A stretch of DNA of 64,000 nt. It comes from Tilletiaria anomala UBC 951 (lineage: Eukaryota > Basidiomycota > Exobasidiomycetes > Georgefischeriales > Tilletiariaceae). The DNA lies in NCBI RefSeq assembly GCF_000711695.1, contig NW_013546961.1:42953-106952 (forward strand). The letters run 5' to 3'. Every line of letters starts with the position of its first letter. Positions within the stretch are counted from its first letter, which is position 1. The notes under the pieces are model-generated. The model searched no databases. It was not told the origin of the DNA and worked only from the letters and a program-made list of their open reading frames with translations. A program made the translations under genes and the position numbers. Positions 1 through 10,211 of the stretch are shown here, one piece after another.

Positions 1-112
1 GTCCGCTCCGCCAGCAGGCAACTTCCTTGCATTGCTAAGATGACGTGCATACCATGAGCCTAGCTCTTCAATCGGCAGCATACATAGCAAGTGCTCCACC
101 AGACCATGCGCG

Positions 113-1639
113 CTATGAGCCGGTACTCATAGCCAACGCCATCTTCAGCTGATCTTCCTCTGTGAGGTTCTCAAAGTCCTCCAGCGCCAGCTCGCGAGCA
201 GCGTCTTCATCACCGTCACCATCGTCGAGCTGCATCTCGCTCCACAGTGTCGCGTCGTCTGACAGAGCCATGGTGTCCGTACCTGTACCACCTCCGCCTG
301 CTGCTGTACGGCTCGCTACTTGATGCGCGAGCATGGCGTGCGCCGTTTGTCGGCGGGTGGAGATCTCGCACTGCTGATTACCCGCTGTGACAGCCGTAGC
401 TGACGCAGCGAGAAATTCTGGGCCACCAGCTCGCACCGTGCCCCGCTGCGAATCTTCCCATGCAAACGCTGCCTTTCCTTTGCCTTTGGATGGGCTAAAG
501 TCGACATCACGGAATGCAGCAGCTGCGCGTAAAGCAGCGTTGCTCGCTCCTGTACTCGAACTCGTGTCATTCGCGATTGACCCCACAGCCCCTTTAGCGG
601 CTGTTACGGCCCCTGACGACGAGCCAACACGCACTGTGCTCGTTAGAGCGACCTTAGAAGCCGCTGCTGTGGGCTGCAAAACATCGTCTGCTGCAGCGTG
701 GAATAGTTCTAGGGTATCTTCTTCTTCTTCGCGCGGCAAGGCGCTCATGCGAGCAGGCGCACGACTCAGCGAGCGATAGCTCATACCGGGCAGCTCCTCG
801 CCTCTTTCAGCTGCCTCGAGCGCCTCCTGCGCTTTTCGTTGCCTCATCGTGCGTCCCTCTCCGACGCGGAAGGGCTGGCTGAATGCCTCTCGTAGCCGTT
901 TGACCTTAATATCGCCAAATCCCGGGAGGTTGTTCAGCTCGTCGGTGTCCGTCTGCGCAATGCGCTTCAAGGATCCAACGTTGCTCGTGAGGGTCATGAC
1001 ATCCGTCTTGTTGACACCACGCACGCTGGTGAGGACGCTATTGAGTTGGGAGAGATAATCGTCGCCCACGCGCTCTTTGATGATGTCTGGAGGCTTGTGC
1101 TCAAACGCCTTATACGTCTCGATGTACCGCCCAACATCCTCAGGTGTCCAAGCCAACATCATGGTGAGATTGTTGATCAGCGCAATCTTGGTGAGCTCCT
1201 TGATGGCCGGCTGATGGTCATTCACGTCACACTGCACAAGCAGAATGCGCAAGGAGAACATGGTTCCGAGTGTGGAGATGCGTTGATGGATGTATTCGGG
1301 ATGCAAGCGATGATAGCGTAGACTAAGGAACAGGACACCGCTCGTGACTCCGACCTGGTAGTCTGGCACAATGTCGGCAAATTCCCATCCGACATTCTTG
1401 ATCCCTTTCAACACGGGATTGCCACGCTGCCGCGAGTTAACCAAGATGGTCGAACCACCTCCTTGACCTGCGATGCGAGGACGTGGACGTCGCTGCGGCT
1501 GAGGCTGAACGGCACGCAGTCCTGTTGACGAGGTGCTACTGTTGGATTGACCCGGCACAACACGCTCACCGGCGGCAGCAGCTGCTGCTGTCGGGCTGTC
1601 TCGATGCTGCCGCGATAGCCCTGCGTCGCTCGAAGCCAT
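113..1639 (-). CDS. RAD10: DNA excision repair protein Rad10/ERCC1
   Basis: Single exon, 508 residues, ATG at 1639. The protein is the non-catalytic partner of the XPF/Rad1 endonuclease that cuts 5' of lesions in nucleotide excision repair and trims flaps in recombination; it acts in the nucleus. After a low-complexity N-terminus of about 60 residues, the ERCC1 central domain begins at the GGGSTILVNSRQRGNPVL block (60-78) and runs to about 180, carrying the family signature around residues 90-135. A tandem helix-hairpin-helix region follows (about 200-258, with LNNLPGFGDIKVKRL), which in the family binds Rad1 and DNA. A further 250 residues are disordered and Ala/Ser-rich, so the protein is about twice the usual length. 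The last 16 residues (EEDQLKMALAMS core) match a ubiquitin-interacting motif, which is unusual for this family. The family call is firm; the role of the tail is inference. Confidence 0.95.
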   Translation of the reverse strand: MASSDAGLSRQHRDSPTAAAAAAGERVVPGQSNSSTSSTGLRAVQPQPQRRPRPRIAGQGGGSTILVNSRQRGNPVLKGIKNVGWEFADIVPDYQVGVTSGVLFLSLRYHRLHPEYIHQRISTLGTMFSLRILLVQCDVNDHQPAIKELTKIALINNLTMMLAWTPEDVGRYIETYKAFEHKPPDIIKERVGDDYLSQLNSVLTSVRGVNKTDVMTLTSNVGSLKRIAQTDTDELNNLPGFGDIKVKRLREAFSQPFRVGEGRTMRQRKAQEALEAAERGEELPGMSYRSLSRAPARMSALPREEEEDTLELFHAAADDVLQPTAAASKVALTSTVRVGSSSGAVTAAKGAVGSIANDTSSSTGASNAALRAAAAFRDVDFSPSKGKGKAAFAWEDSQRGTVRAGGPEFLAASATAVTAGNQQCEISTRRQTAHAMLAHQVASRTAAGGGGTGTDTMALSDDATLWSEMQLDDGDGDEDAARELALEDFENLTEEDQLKMALAMSTGS

Positions 1640-2133
1640 GCTGCGCCGAGCCCCACGTCCAGTAAGCAGCGAAAGACTTGGTTGTGTCTTCCTCCCGCTG
1701 CTCTCTCTATTTCTCTCGGAGGGTTGGAAGCAGTCCAGAATTCAGTTCAGGACGGACTGCGTCTTGCCATGCACAGCTGGCCATGCGCAAAAGCCAAAGT
1801 GCTGCTCTCTCTGGGAGTTGGTTAAGGGTGGCTGGCCCCAGTTAAGCGTCAATCAGTCAGCGCGTTGCTTGCGTTGCAATACGGAGCACGTGGGGAGGGA
1901 TTGGCTCTAACCAACACGTGAGCGAATGGCGGGTCGGGACTCGGGATTCGGGATCCATGTGGGAAGATGTGGGGTGTTTGAGCGACATTTTGGTGCCTCT
2001 GCAACGAAGTATCAGTTGAACCTTGGCGACGGACGCTGCAGATCCAGGACCCAGGTCTTGACGAGCCCATCGCGCAAAGGACAAACATTGAAGAAAGCAG
2101 CTTGGAGCCCAAGAATCAAATCTTCGCGGGACA
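1640..2133. promoter_or_regulatory. Divergent promoter RAD10/DPH2
   Basis: This 494-nt spacer separates two genes transcribed away from each other. It holds a CT-rich tract near 1689-1720 and two CACGTG E-box sites at 1887-1892 and 1915-1920, 28 bp apart, which would suit a bHLH factor such as a Cbf1-type protein. No convincing ORF lies in it. Confidence 0.5.
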
Positions 2134-4395
2134 ATGAGTGATTCGCTTTCGGCAGCCGCCGCGGCGGAGACTGCTGCAGCTGCGAGCTCATCGTCACGTG
2201 GCGTAAATGGCGCTACGACCGCTCCGGTAGTATCAGCCTTCTCGCACGCCGATTCGGACATCATAACCCATGAGGTCGAGCTGGACGAAAGCTTGCTCGC
2301 TTCCACGTCTCAAAATTCCGGCATGAGCATCGAGGAGCTGTACGACATTCGTTCCACCGCGCTCAAAATCCTCGGCTTTGATCCTCAGGGCGACGCGAAG
2401 CGGAGGGTCCATCTTCGGCGCTTCAAGAGCATCGCACTGCAATTCCCAGACGAGCTGCTCTGTGACTCCGTTCCGATATACTGGGCCTTGAAAAAGGCAC
2501 TGCGGGAGTTGCTGCAAGGTCAAGCTATAGATGGAAGCGGTGGAAATGAACCAGCAGAGGAGCCCGAGCTCTACATTCTCGCCGATACAAGCTACGGCAA
2601 GTGAGTGTTGGTGGTACCTTTGTGTTGACCCTGGCAATGTCGATACACGCTAACGTTTTGCCTCAATGTTGCCGGTAGCTGCTGTGTCGACGAAGTGGCA
2701 TCTGCCCACGTCTCTGCAGACTTGGTCGTACATTACGGGCATGCATGTCTGTCCCTGACTGCGCGGCTACCAACTCTGTACGTCTTCAGCAAGCTCTCAA
2801 TCAACGTCGATCAAGCTGCGTTAAGCTTGTCCGAAAAGCTTCAGTCTGCTTGGGACGATGAAGTAGAGGCCGAGGCGGAGCAGTCGAGTGCAACAAGGAA
2901 GGGCAAAGGCAAAGCGCGAAACGTTGCCCTGCTCTACGAAGTCGGCTACGCGCACAAAGCCGGACATATCGCGGCCGCCCTTCGAAGTGAATTCAAGAGC
3001 CGATTAAGGATGGGTGGTGAGAAGTACGAGGAAGTGCGAGTATACGTGGAGACAATCGATACTCGGGACAACTTCGAGGCCAAGCTGTCGAGAGATAAGG
3101 ACCAGGAGGGGCAAGTCACCACTGAGCGACTTCCCGGGGAGGGAGGCAAGCTTGCGCCTAGCGGTCCGTGTGCATGTACTCCCAAAGAAGAGGGATGGAC
3201 TTCCTCTTCCTCAGAGGTTCCGACCACTTGTGGTTGCGGCTCCACTGGGTATGCGCCGAACTTGTCAACATGCAATGCCTCGCCAGGAAGCGCGCGATAT
3301 CTGTCGCTACCATCGGAGCTGACGGTTGCCGAATGCGACATCATCTACATCGGTAGCGCTGAATCTCTTTCCCTCATCAATCTGCTGCTCTCTCACCCAC
3401 CCTCCACTCGCTTCCCGCGCCTGTTCATCACATACGACCCACGGGCTCATTCGGCGACGGCGCGGATAGAGGATGGGCGCGCCACGAATCGGCTGCTCAT
3501 GCGGCGCTACGCGCTGGTGCAAAAAGCAAAAGACGCATCTGTCGTCGGCTTGCTCGTCGGTACGCTCGGTGTGGTATCTTACCTTCCCTTGCTCAAGAGC
3601 CTGCGTAAGCTGCTCACAGGCAAAGGGAGCAGGCGCAAAGTGTACACAATCTCTGTGGGCAAACTGAACCCGGCCAAACTGGCGAACTTCCAGGAGATTG
3701 ACATCTTCGTGCTCGTCGCGTGCCCCGAGAACTCGCTCGCGCTGCACGGCACCGGTGGTGGCAGCCATGCGGGAAAGGACTACTTCAAGCCGGTCATCAC
3801 GCCTTTTGAGATGGTCGTCGCGCTCAGGAGTCTCGAGGAGGGGGACAGTTCGAGCGGAGGCTGGACGGATGGGTACGAGCTCGATCTGGGCAGATTGAGC
3901 CTGCGGAGCGAACAAGACAACGAATCTGTCAACGGACCAGACACGATGCCTGTGAATGGGAAAGAGGCAGGCGAGGGACCGTCACAGGGGCATCCAGCCG
4001 AGAAAGCGGCAGGTGATTGGGGCGATGATGGGGACGATGACGATTCGTACCAACGACGCCCGCATTTCTCACTCGTGACCGGCTCCTTCGTCTCGCGCCA
4101 AACCTACCGGTCAAACCAGGCACTGCGCCAAGACAGAGGGAACGCCAAAGCCATCGGAGCGGACGACGCACTGGCCAGCGGCGGCATCGACAGTCGGACG
4201 ATCGCGCTGCGGCAGGCGGACGGCACGCTGACGCGTGTGCTGGATAGTGCCTCGCCTGCACACCTCGAAGGACGTGCCTGGAAGGGTCTTGAGCGACGCA
4301 TCGGTCTGGACCCCCCCGCTGCTTTGGAGGAGGGTCGGGCGGGCATTGCGCGAGGATATGCAGATGCCGAGGGCACAAAGGAAGGAGGATCGTGA
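2134..4395 (+). CDS. DPH2: Diphthamide biosynthesis protein 2 (Dph2)
   Basis: Two exons, 2134..2600 and 2679..4395, give 727 residues. Dph2 pairs with Dph1 in the cytosol to form the non-classical radical-SAM enzyme that puts the 3-amino-3-carboxypropyl group on the target histidine of elongation factor 2. The splice restores the hallmark block ADTSYGNCCVDEVASAHV across the exon junction, where the unspliced reading stops right after TSYGK. The N-terminal block YDIRSTALKILGFDP and the phrase SIALQFPDELL are also typical of Dph2. The C-terminal third contains the family's HFSLVTGSFVSRQTY stretch. Unusual is an insertion with two CxC pairs and a fifth cysteine (residues about 320-354, DNA 3169-3273) embedded in a Ser/Thr-rich loop. 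The family call is firm, and the function of the insertion is unknown. Confidence 0.95.
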
Positions 4396-4502
4396 TGGTC
4401 GCCCTTCGAATGTATCAGAGTGCGTCACTCATTCACAGCATCAATGGTGCTTCTGCTCTTGACGATTCATCCTACTCTCATTACAAATGGAACTACTTGG
4501 GA

Positions 4503-5669
4503 TCAATCCTTCTTCAGCTCCCGTCTGATGACCATCGTCGTCTTGCTCTGCTGTTCATCCTCGCCGCCGAGCGCCTCGACCGCCCCATAAGGCTGGGCAC
4601 TGAGGTCGATCGCAGCTGCGCCTGCCACGGCTCCGCCTTCCATCGTGCAATCGTCACCGCGTGCTGACGCTGAGGCTGTTTGCGGTGGCAATCGTACGAC
4701 GTACATCTCGAGGCCGTCACCGACTTCGATGTGCCGCTCCGTCGCGCTTGTGAAGCTGTCTGTCACGATGCGCAGCACCTCCGGCAGCCCCATCGTCCCT
4801 GGCGTCGGCACCTTGTGATCTGCGGTTGACACCTGGTTGCGGAACATGATCTGAGCAAGAGAGCAACGTAGGTATTACGTGGCCTGGTTAGCGCCACAAC
4901 CAGCAAGCGAGGGGGTATACTTTGCAAAGGATGTGTGAACGGCGTACCTGATTGTCCAAGAAAGGCTGCAGAAGACTCTGCGCGGCGCCTGCCGCTCGGC
5001 AGAACTCTCTTTCGTAGCTTCCGACCGGGTCAAAGCTGTACACGGCGCCTTTCCCCTCCTCGTCGAGACCGCCGAGGATGTTGTAGACATAGTAGGGGAA
5101 GAAGCGCTTCGAGTAGAGGATGGTGCAAAGCATGCGTGCAATGCTGTGCAGAGGCATGGACCGCCCATGCGCATGTCGGTACAGCTCCAGCCGCGACTTG
5201 ATGCGTGCCACGAGCGCCTCGGCGTCAGCGGAGAAGCCGTTCGTTGCAAGCGTCGCACGATCATTTCTGGAGGATGACAAGGGTGTGAAGCAAAACCAAT
5301 CAGCGCCGTTGGTCCAGGGCAGCCCAAAACATCCTCCATGCCTTTCTCGCTCACAGCCTGAACACTTTGGGCTTGTACCGCGTCTGAATGTTGTACCCCT
5401 CGCTTTGCCTCGTGTCGCCGGCAATGACGCAGAAGTCTTTGCCCGCAACAGCCATGATCGAGCCACCTGAGTACGGGAGAGGGGAGGGAAAGGCAAATCC
5501 AGGACGATCAGAACGCCGTCTTTCTAGCCGGTTGATTCCCCACAAGAAGGGCGACAAAAGGCTCACCGTTGGAGGTGTATGGATTGAACTGGCGGCCGAC
5601 GGGACCAGCTGCTGACGCAGAGTAGGACATGCCGCCTGGCGCGGACGGTGGTGCTAGGACAGTCTGCAT
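4503..5669 (-). CDS. PRE7: 20S proteasome subunit beta-6 (Pre7/PSMB1)
   Basis: Four exons (5669..5567, 5466..5355, 5266..4948, 4850..4503) give 293 residues. The subunit belongs to the beta ring of the 20S core. Diagnostic blocks are SNGGSIMAVAGKDFCVIAGD, SKRFFPYYVYNILGGLDEEG and KGAVYSFDPVGSYER, which match PSMB1/Pre7 more closely than other beta subunits. The mature N-terminus lacks the catalytic threonine, as expected for this inactive subunit. I chose the ATG at 5669, in a GCCGCC ATG context; an in-frame ATG at 5630 would remove 13 residues. The C-terminus carries about 40 extra residues (acidic, Gln/Ser-rich) beyond the usual end, finishing in RRELKKD. All three introns restore conserved sequence and the total is a whole number of codons. 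Confidence 0.95.
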
Positions 5670-6897
5670 GGCGGCTGCGCGAGCTGGCAGGGCTATATTT
5701 TTTGAGGCTTGTTCTGACCTGTGTAGACCTCGCGATCAAAGCCGAGTATGGATACGTAGCCAGTCAACGAGATGGCCTGCCGTCGTCATCACAAGAAGTA
5801 TGCATAGTGGGGTGTGCTCCGATTGTTGGGTTGGCTTGCGCGTTCGTATAGGCAGCAGCACACGCAGCAGCGAAGACGAAGAGACGACGTGTGTGTGTAT
5901 GTGTGTCCGTTGTCGACTTCGGTTCCGCTCCATCTACTCCTTGCTAGACTCTCCTCTGGATCACTCGTGTTGGCCTGAAGAACCCATACTCTTCCACATC
6001 GACATCTCCGCCCCAGGCATTGGTAGAGGATCCACCAGTGTCTAGAACAGCGGGACTGTAGAGGAAGCTGACCATCGCCGATGCGTTGGCAAACTGCATA
6101 ACTTTTGCGTCCGCTAGGCATTATGCTGCTCGTCGGTAGACGCCAGCTCCAACGTCTGGAAGTGACAAGTCTTCTGTGCTGCTCGTGTCTGGAGCGGCTT
6201 CTTCAATCTAAGGTGTCCTGCGTAGGCTAGGGTCATTTTGAGAACCTATTGGCAGGAGGGAGGACTAGGAGCTCCATGCAGAGTCAATAATGAGCCCTTC
6301 ACTTTGGCGCTTGTTTTCGCTGGAGGAGTTGTCCTGACTCTGCTGCTTGGCATGCTAGCAGCCTACCCCTTCGCGTAGGAACGATAGGCCCTTGGCAGAA
6401 TGTTGCATGAAATCGACATGCAGAAGCGTACGACATCTCTGGTGTCGGCCCTCCACACACGTTCTTGGGAATCTGTGCAAAGCTTAGAATGCGGAGGGCA
6501 GGGGCCCATGTTTTACCCCAACAACTTCTACAAACGCCAAAATCGCTGTGGCCCGCGAAGAAGTGAATGTAGCTCCCGACGCTGCTGGAGTATCGATTTG
6601 TATGACTGCGGTGCACTTAAGATACAATAGAGACGACCAAGGGCAGGGACGCAGTCCGATAGTACAGGTGACTATAAGCCCACGAGAGTAGCGACAGTGA
6701 GAGAATGAGTGTAGTTTGCACTTGAGGATGATTCTTGTGCGGATAATGATCATGATTGGTTGAGCGACTAAGCAAGCAGTTGATTTAGTGATTGGAGGGT
6801 GCGCGTGTAGCAATGGTACTGGAAACGAGCATGCTTGTAAGAGCCGGAGCAGAGGCAGAAGTGGTGGAGCTTGACGACGCGGAGTTACTGACGCCGT
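5670..6897. other. Intergenic, no gene seen
   Basis: This 1.2-kb stretch lies between the 5' end of PRE7 and the 3' end of the seven-helix membrane protein gene. Short ORFs occur on both strands but none has an ATG with a plausible protein. A short GT-rich run sits near 5888-5908. I expect the PRE7 promoter on the left and the 3' UTR of the neighbour on the right. Confidence 0.5.
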
Positions 6898-8804
6898 CTA
6901 TCGCCCATGCTGGTGGAACTGACCCATGGGAATATACTTTTTGCCACCGTGCTGCTGACTATCTGGCGTGCCCGCTCGAATGCCAGAGACCGGAGGCGCA
7001 GCGTGTCCAGCAGACCCTGAAGCAGTATCTGCATGTCCATTTGCGCTGGCTGATCCAATATGATCGCTGCTGACAGCGATGATGATCTCGCGCGTCATCT
7101 CCGGCGTGGGAGTGATGGTGCGCGTGACGCTAGGCGATCGCCCACGTTTCAGCTGCCGCGGTGTGTGCTGCAACAACCGCTCGAAGGACGATGCTGACGA
7201 CTGTCGCTCGTTGGAAGAGACAGCGGCGCCGACCCAGCTGGAAGCCGAGTGCTGGCGCTTGATGGCAATCTGGGCTGATCCGCTCGATTGCTGTTGCAAA
7301 GGCATATGGACGCCGTGAAGACTGCCACTCGCGCTGAGTGTGCGGCGAATGCCAGAGGAAAAGGATTGGCTGCTATATGGGCGGGACAAGCTGCCGAACT
7401 GTTGCGCACGGTGATCGAAGCCACCGGGCTGATCAGCATCGGGCGAAGACACGATTGACGGTGGTGATATCTTGGCCTCGTAGTCGCGGAATGCAGGCGG
7501 GTTGTCATCCACGGCAACGGCGCCGGTGTACACCACGACTGGAACGCCTCTAACCCCTCGCTGTGCTTGCAGCATGTCTGCCGTCGTCATCCGTCCGACG
7601 ACGCGATCCCGCCGCCTGGAGCTCATCGAGCGGCGCAAAGGGTCAATAACGAGCAAGCCGGTCTTGCCGTCAGAGAACAGGTCGGAGTGGAATACGACTC
7701 TGCAGGCGATGATAGCGTTCATGATGGCCGAGACGAGAATGGGGATATTTTGCAGGATCATGTTGCGGTAAAACGAGAGGATGAAGATGCAGCTGATGTT
7801 GCAGCTGAACGAGACGAGGAAGTAGGCTGTACTCGAATTGAAGACGAAGCGGCGGAGCGTTTTGATGGATGCATTGTCTTGCAATGCGGCAAAATGACGA
7901 AGCTGCTGGACCTTGATCAGCGTCAGGACGTAGAGGACAACGTCGAAAATAGCGGCAGCCGTCCAGCCGAGCACTCTCCAATACGGCGCCGGCGCAGGCA
8001 TGCAGACCGGCCCGTGGCGCACCTGGAGCATCGGAGGGATGGCTTGGCCGTGGAAGCCGGCAACGGACCCAATCCAGCACCCAGAGACGACAAACATCAT
8101 TGCATACAACACTGGCACGAGGTATTGCGGGCCACTACCGCCCCACAGCGCTCGCAGGCGCAAAATAAAGATATTTGCTAGGCAGATCTAAACGTCAAGG
8201 GTGAAGGGTCAATGCACGCTTGCGCTCCCTCTTCGTACGAATCTGATCGCTGCAATCTACTCACGTAGGTGATGGCCATGAACGCGAAGATGATGGTGAT
8301 ACTAGCTTGGCAGTTGACAACATTTTCCGGGGGAAAGAAAAACCAGAAGGTAGAAATCGCACTTCCCCATATGGAGTACCTGTCGGCATTCACGCCAAGG
8401 GTGAGCACGGTGGATGCTCCGCGGGTTACAGGGCGAATGCGGTGACGGTAGCTTACCTCGATATCAAGACTAGCGTGCCGACCCAAGTGGGGCGACCGCT
8501 AAAGAGCTGCTTCCACCGGTAAATCTCTTCGTGAATCGTGACAATGTGCTCCCCTGAAAACGTGACGCGAGGGTTAGCGCCAATCAAGATAATATTCTTC
8601 AGCAACGAGTACCGAAGGCTTACAAATTAGGGCTCCACAAGCAGCGAGGATGATGAACCGGAAGATGTCGATCTGGTGGTATTGCTCAATCGGGTCAGCC
8701 GGGACGTAAAATCCCTGCCCCAGCGGGATGTTTCCTAGTGGTACACCCGACAAACTACTCCCTGCAGCTGTCGGCGCTTGGATGATGGCGGGTTTGCTGC
8801 TCAT
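6898..8804 (-). CDS. Seven-helix membrane protein, DUF6533-like
   Basis: Four exons (8804..8624, 8553..8457, 8379..8265, 8187..6898) give 560 residues. The first 330 or so residues contain about seven hydrophobic segments. The segment WEHIVTIHEEIYRWKQ (residues 61-76) between the first two helices resembles the signature of DUF6533, a domain of basidiomycete receptor-like membrane proteins. Splicing at all three introns rebuilds continuous helices, for example RYSIWGSAISTFWFFF and FAFMAITYICLANIFILRLR. The last 200 residues are cytosolic-looking, Ser/Gln-rich and disordered. The ligand, if any, and the pathway are unknown; a G-protein-coupled role is only a guess from the topology. The start is the first ATG of the ORF; the track of upstream sequence contains no earlier in-frame ATG. 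Confidence 0.8.
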
Positions 8805-10211
8805 TCTAGTTGTCGAATAGTGTTGAGAGGCAGGCGATGCCAAGGAGAAGTCGAGGAAAGATAGGCGACAGCGAAAGCTGTCGCAGGATGATTACTGCAG
8901 TGCGATGATGGAGAAACAGATGTACAGATGGATTAGGCAAGCGGAAACAAAGGAGACGGCGACTGAAGGGACAAAAGCGACTAGCAACGTTGAGCTGGAG
9001 GATGCTGGGATGTATATCGTTGGTGGCCAGGACAGTGACAAAGAAGAACTTTGTTGATGAGACGAACGACGGTCTGATGGTTGCTCGTGAAGAACCTCGA
9101 GACGCACGCCTTTTCCTCTCAGTGTGAATCGCTGAGGAGGGAACGGGAGACGAGACAGTCAAAGTTGTCGGCTACGATGCATTACTGTTTACTTTCTGTA
9201 TACATCTTCCAGGCTTCGGACGGAGCGCCTAGCATTGCCTCTGAGCAGGTGGAATTGCACCCTGTTGCACGGCGCAGTGCCGCTGTTCCTACTAACAAGA
9301 AATGGGGAGAAGAGAATTTCCGTCCTTGGGTTTCTTTTTTCGGCCCTGGAACAGACTCCACGAATCCGGATAAAAAAGAAGATTGATATCGATTGGATGT
9401 TGGAGACAGGAAGCGGTTTAACCTGATTGTCTGCGATGTTATGAATGTACCAGGTCGTGCCAACTGAGCTGGCTCCTCGTTGGAACTGGGTGGCGGAAGT
9501 TTAATTTCAACTTGGAAGGCGGGATGCGCCCCACACCGCTCCGCTTCGCCAAACGAGAGCACCCGCAAGCTGGCTCCTCACATGCACAGCAGACGCCGCC
9601 TCTTGCAAGCAGAAAGTTCATGCGAAACCCACGCGCCCACTGTCGAAGTGATGGCTCGGAGAAAAGAGGTTGAAAGCCATATGTATTCAAAAGAGCGAGA
9701 GCTGCAGGAAGCGAAGGAAAAAATCGGAGCGTCCGACACAGACACTGCGCTGCTCCGCTGTCTTGGCTTGCTGAACACTGCAGCTCTGGCGCGGTGCAGC
9801 ATTCAAGCGGTTAGTTCCTGGCTGCCACATAGCTACAGACAGGCACAGTGCTATCAAAATATCGCAAATCTACCCAAGTGGAGGGTGGAGCTGCTGGGCT
9901 GGGGAAGTGGAGAAAGTCTGTGCATTACCTCACAGTACGGCCACCGGAACCTCTTTCCGAATTTCCTAAATGATTGGAGATGCCAGACGCAGACCGACGA
10001 TGTGAGATGCTCGGTTCTCGAAGCTGTCACTATCATATGTGGTAGTTAACATGTGCCATTGCCTCTGAGGGTCTATGCTTGTCAGCACTCGCCATTCACC
10101 AGTGGGTGTCTCGCTAGCACCTATTTTCGGGTATTTAAGCGTTTCACGCTCGGGCTTCAAGACTCGGTAAACACATGCGGGGTGCCAACCAAGCAATTGC
10201 CAAGCCCTGAA
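8805..10211. other. Intergenic, no convincing gene
   Basis: This 1.4-kb stretch is upstream of the seven-helix gene and downstream of the copper-fist gene. The longest ORF (about 9580-10049, + strand) has no recognisable domain, so I treat it as chance. The left part should be the promoter and 5' UTR of the seven-helix gene. Confidence 0.45.

Noticed and set aside
9480-10049. Long + strand ORF between two genes
   Set aside because: It begins without an ATG, has no recognisable domain and lies where promoter and 3' UTR sequence is expected.
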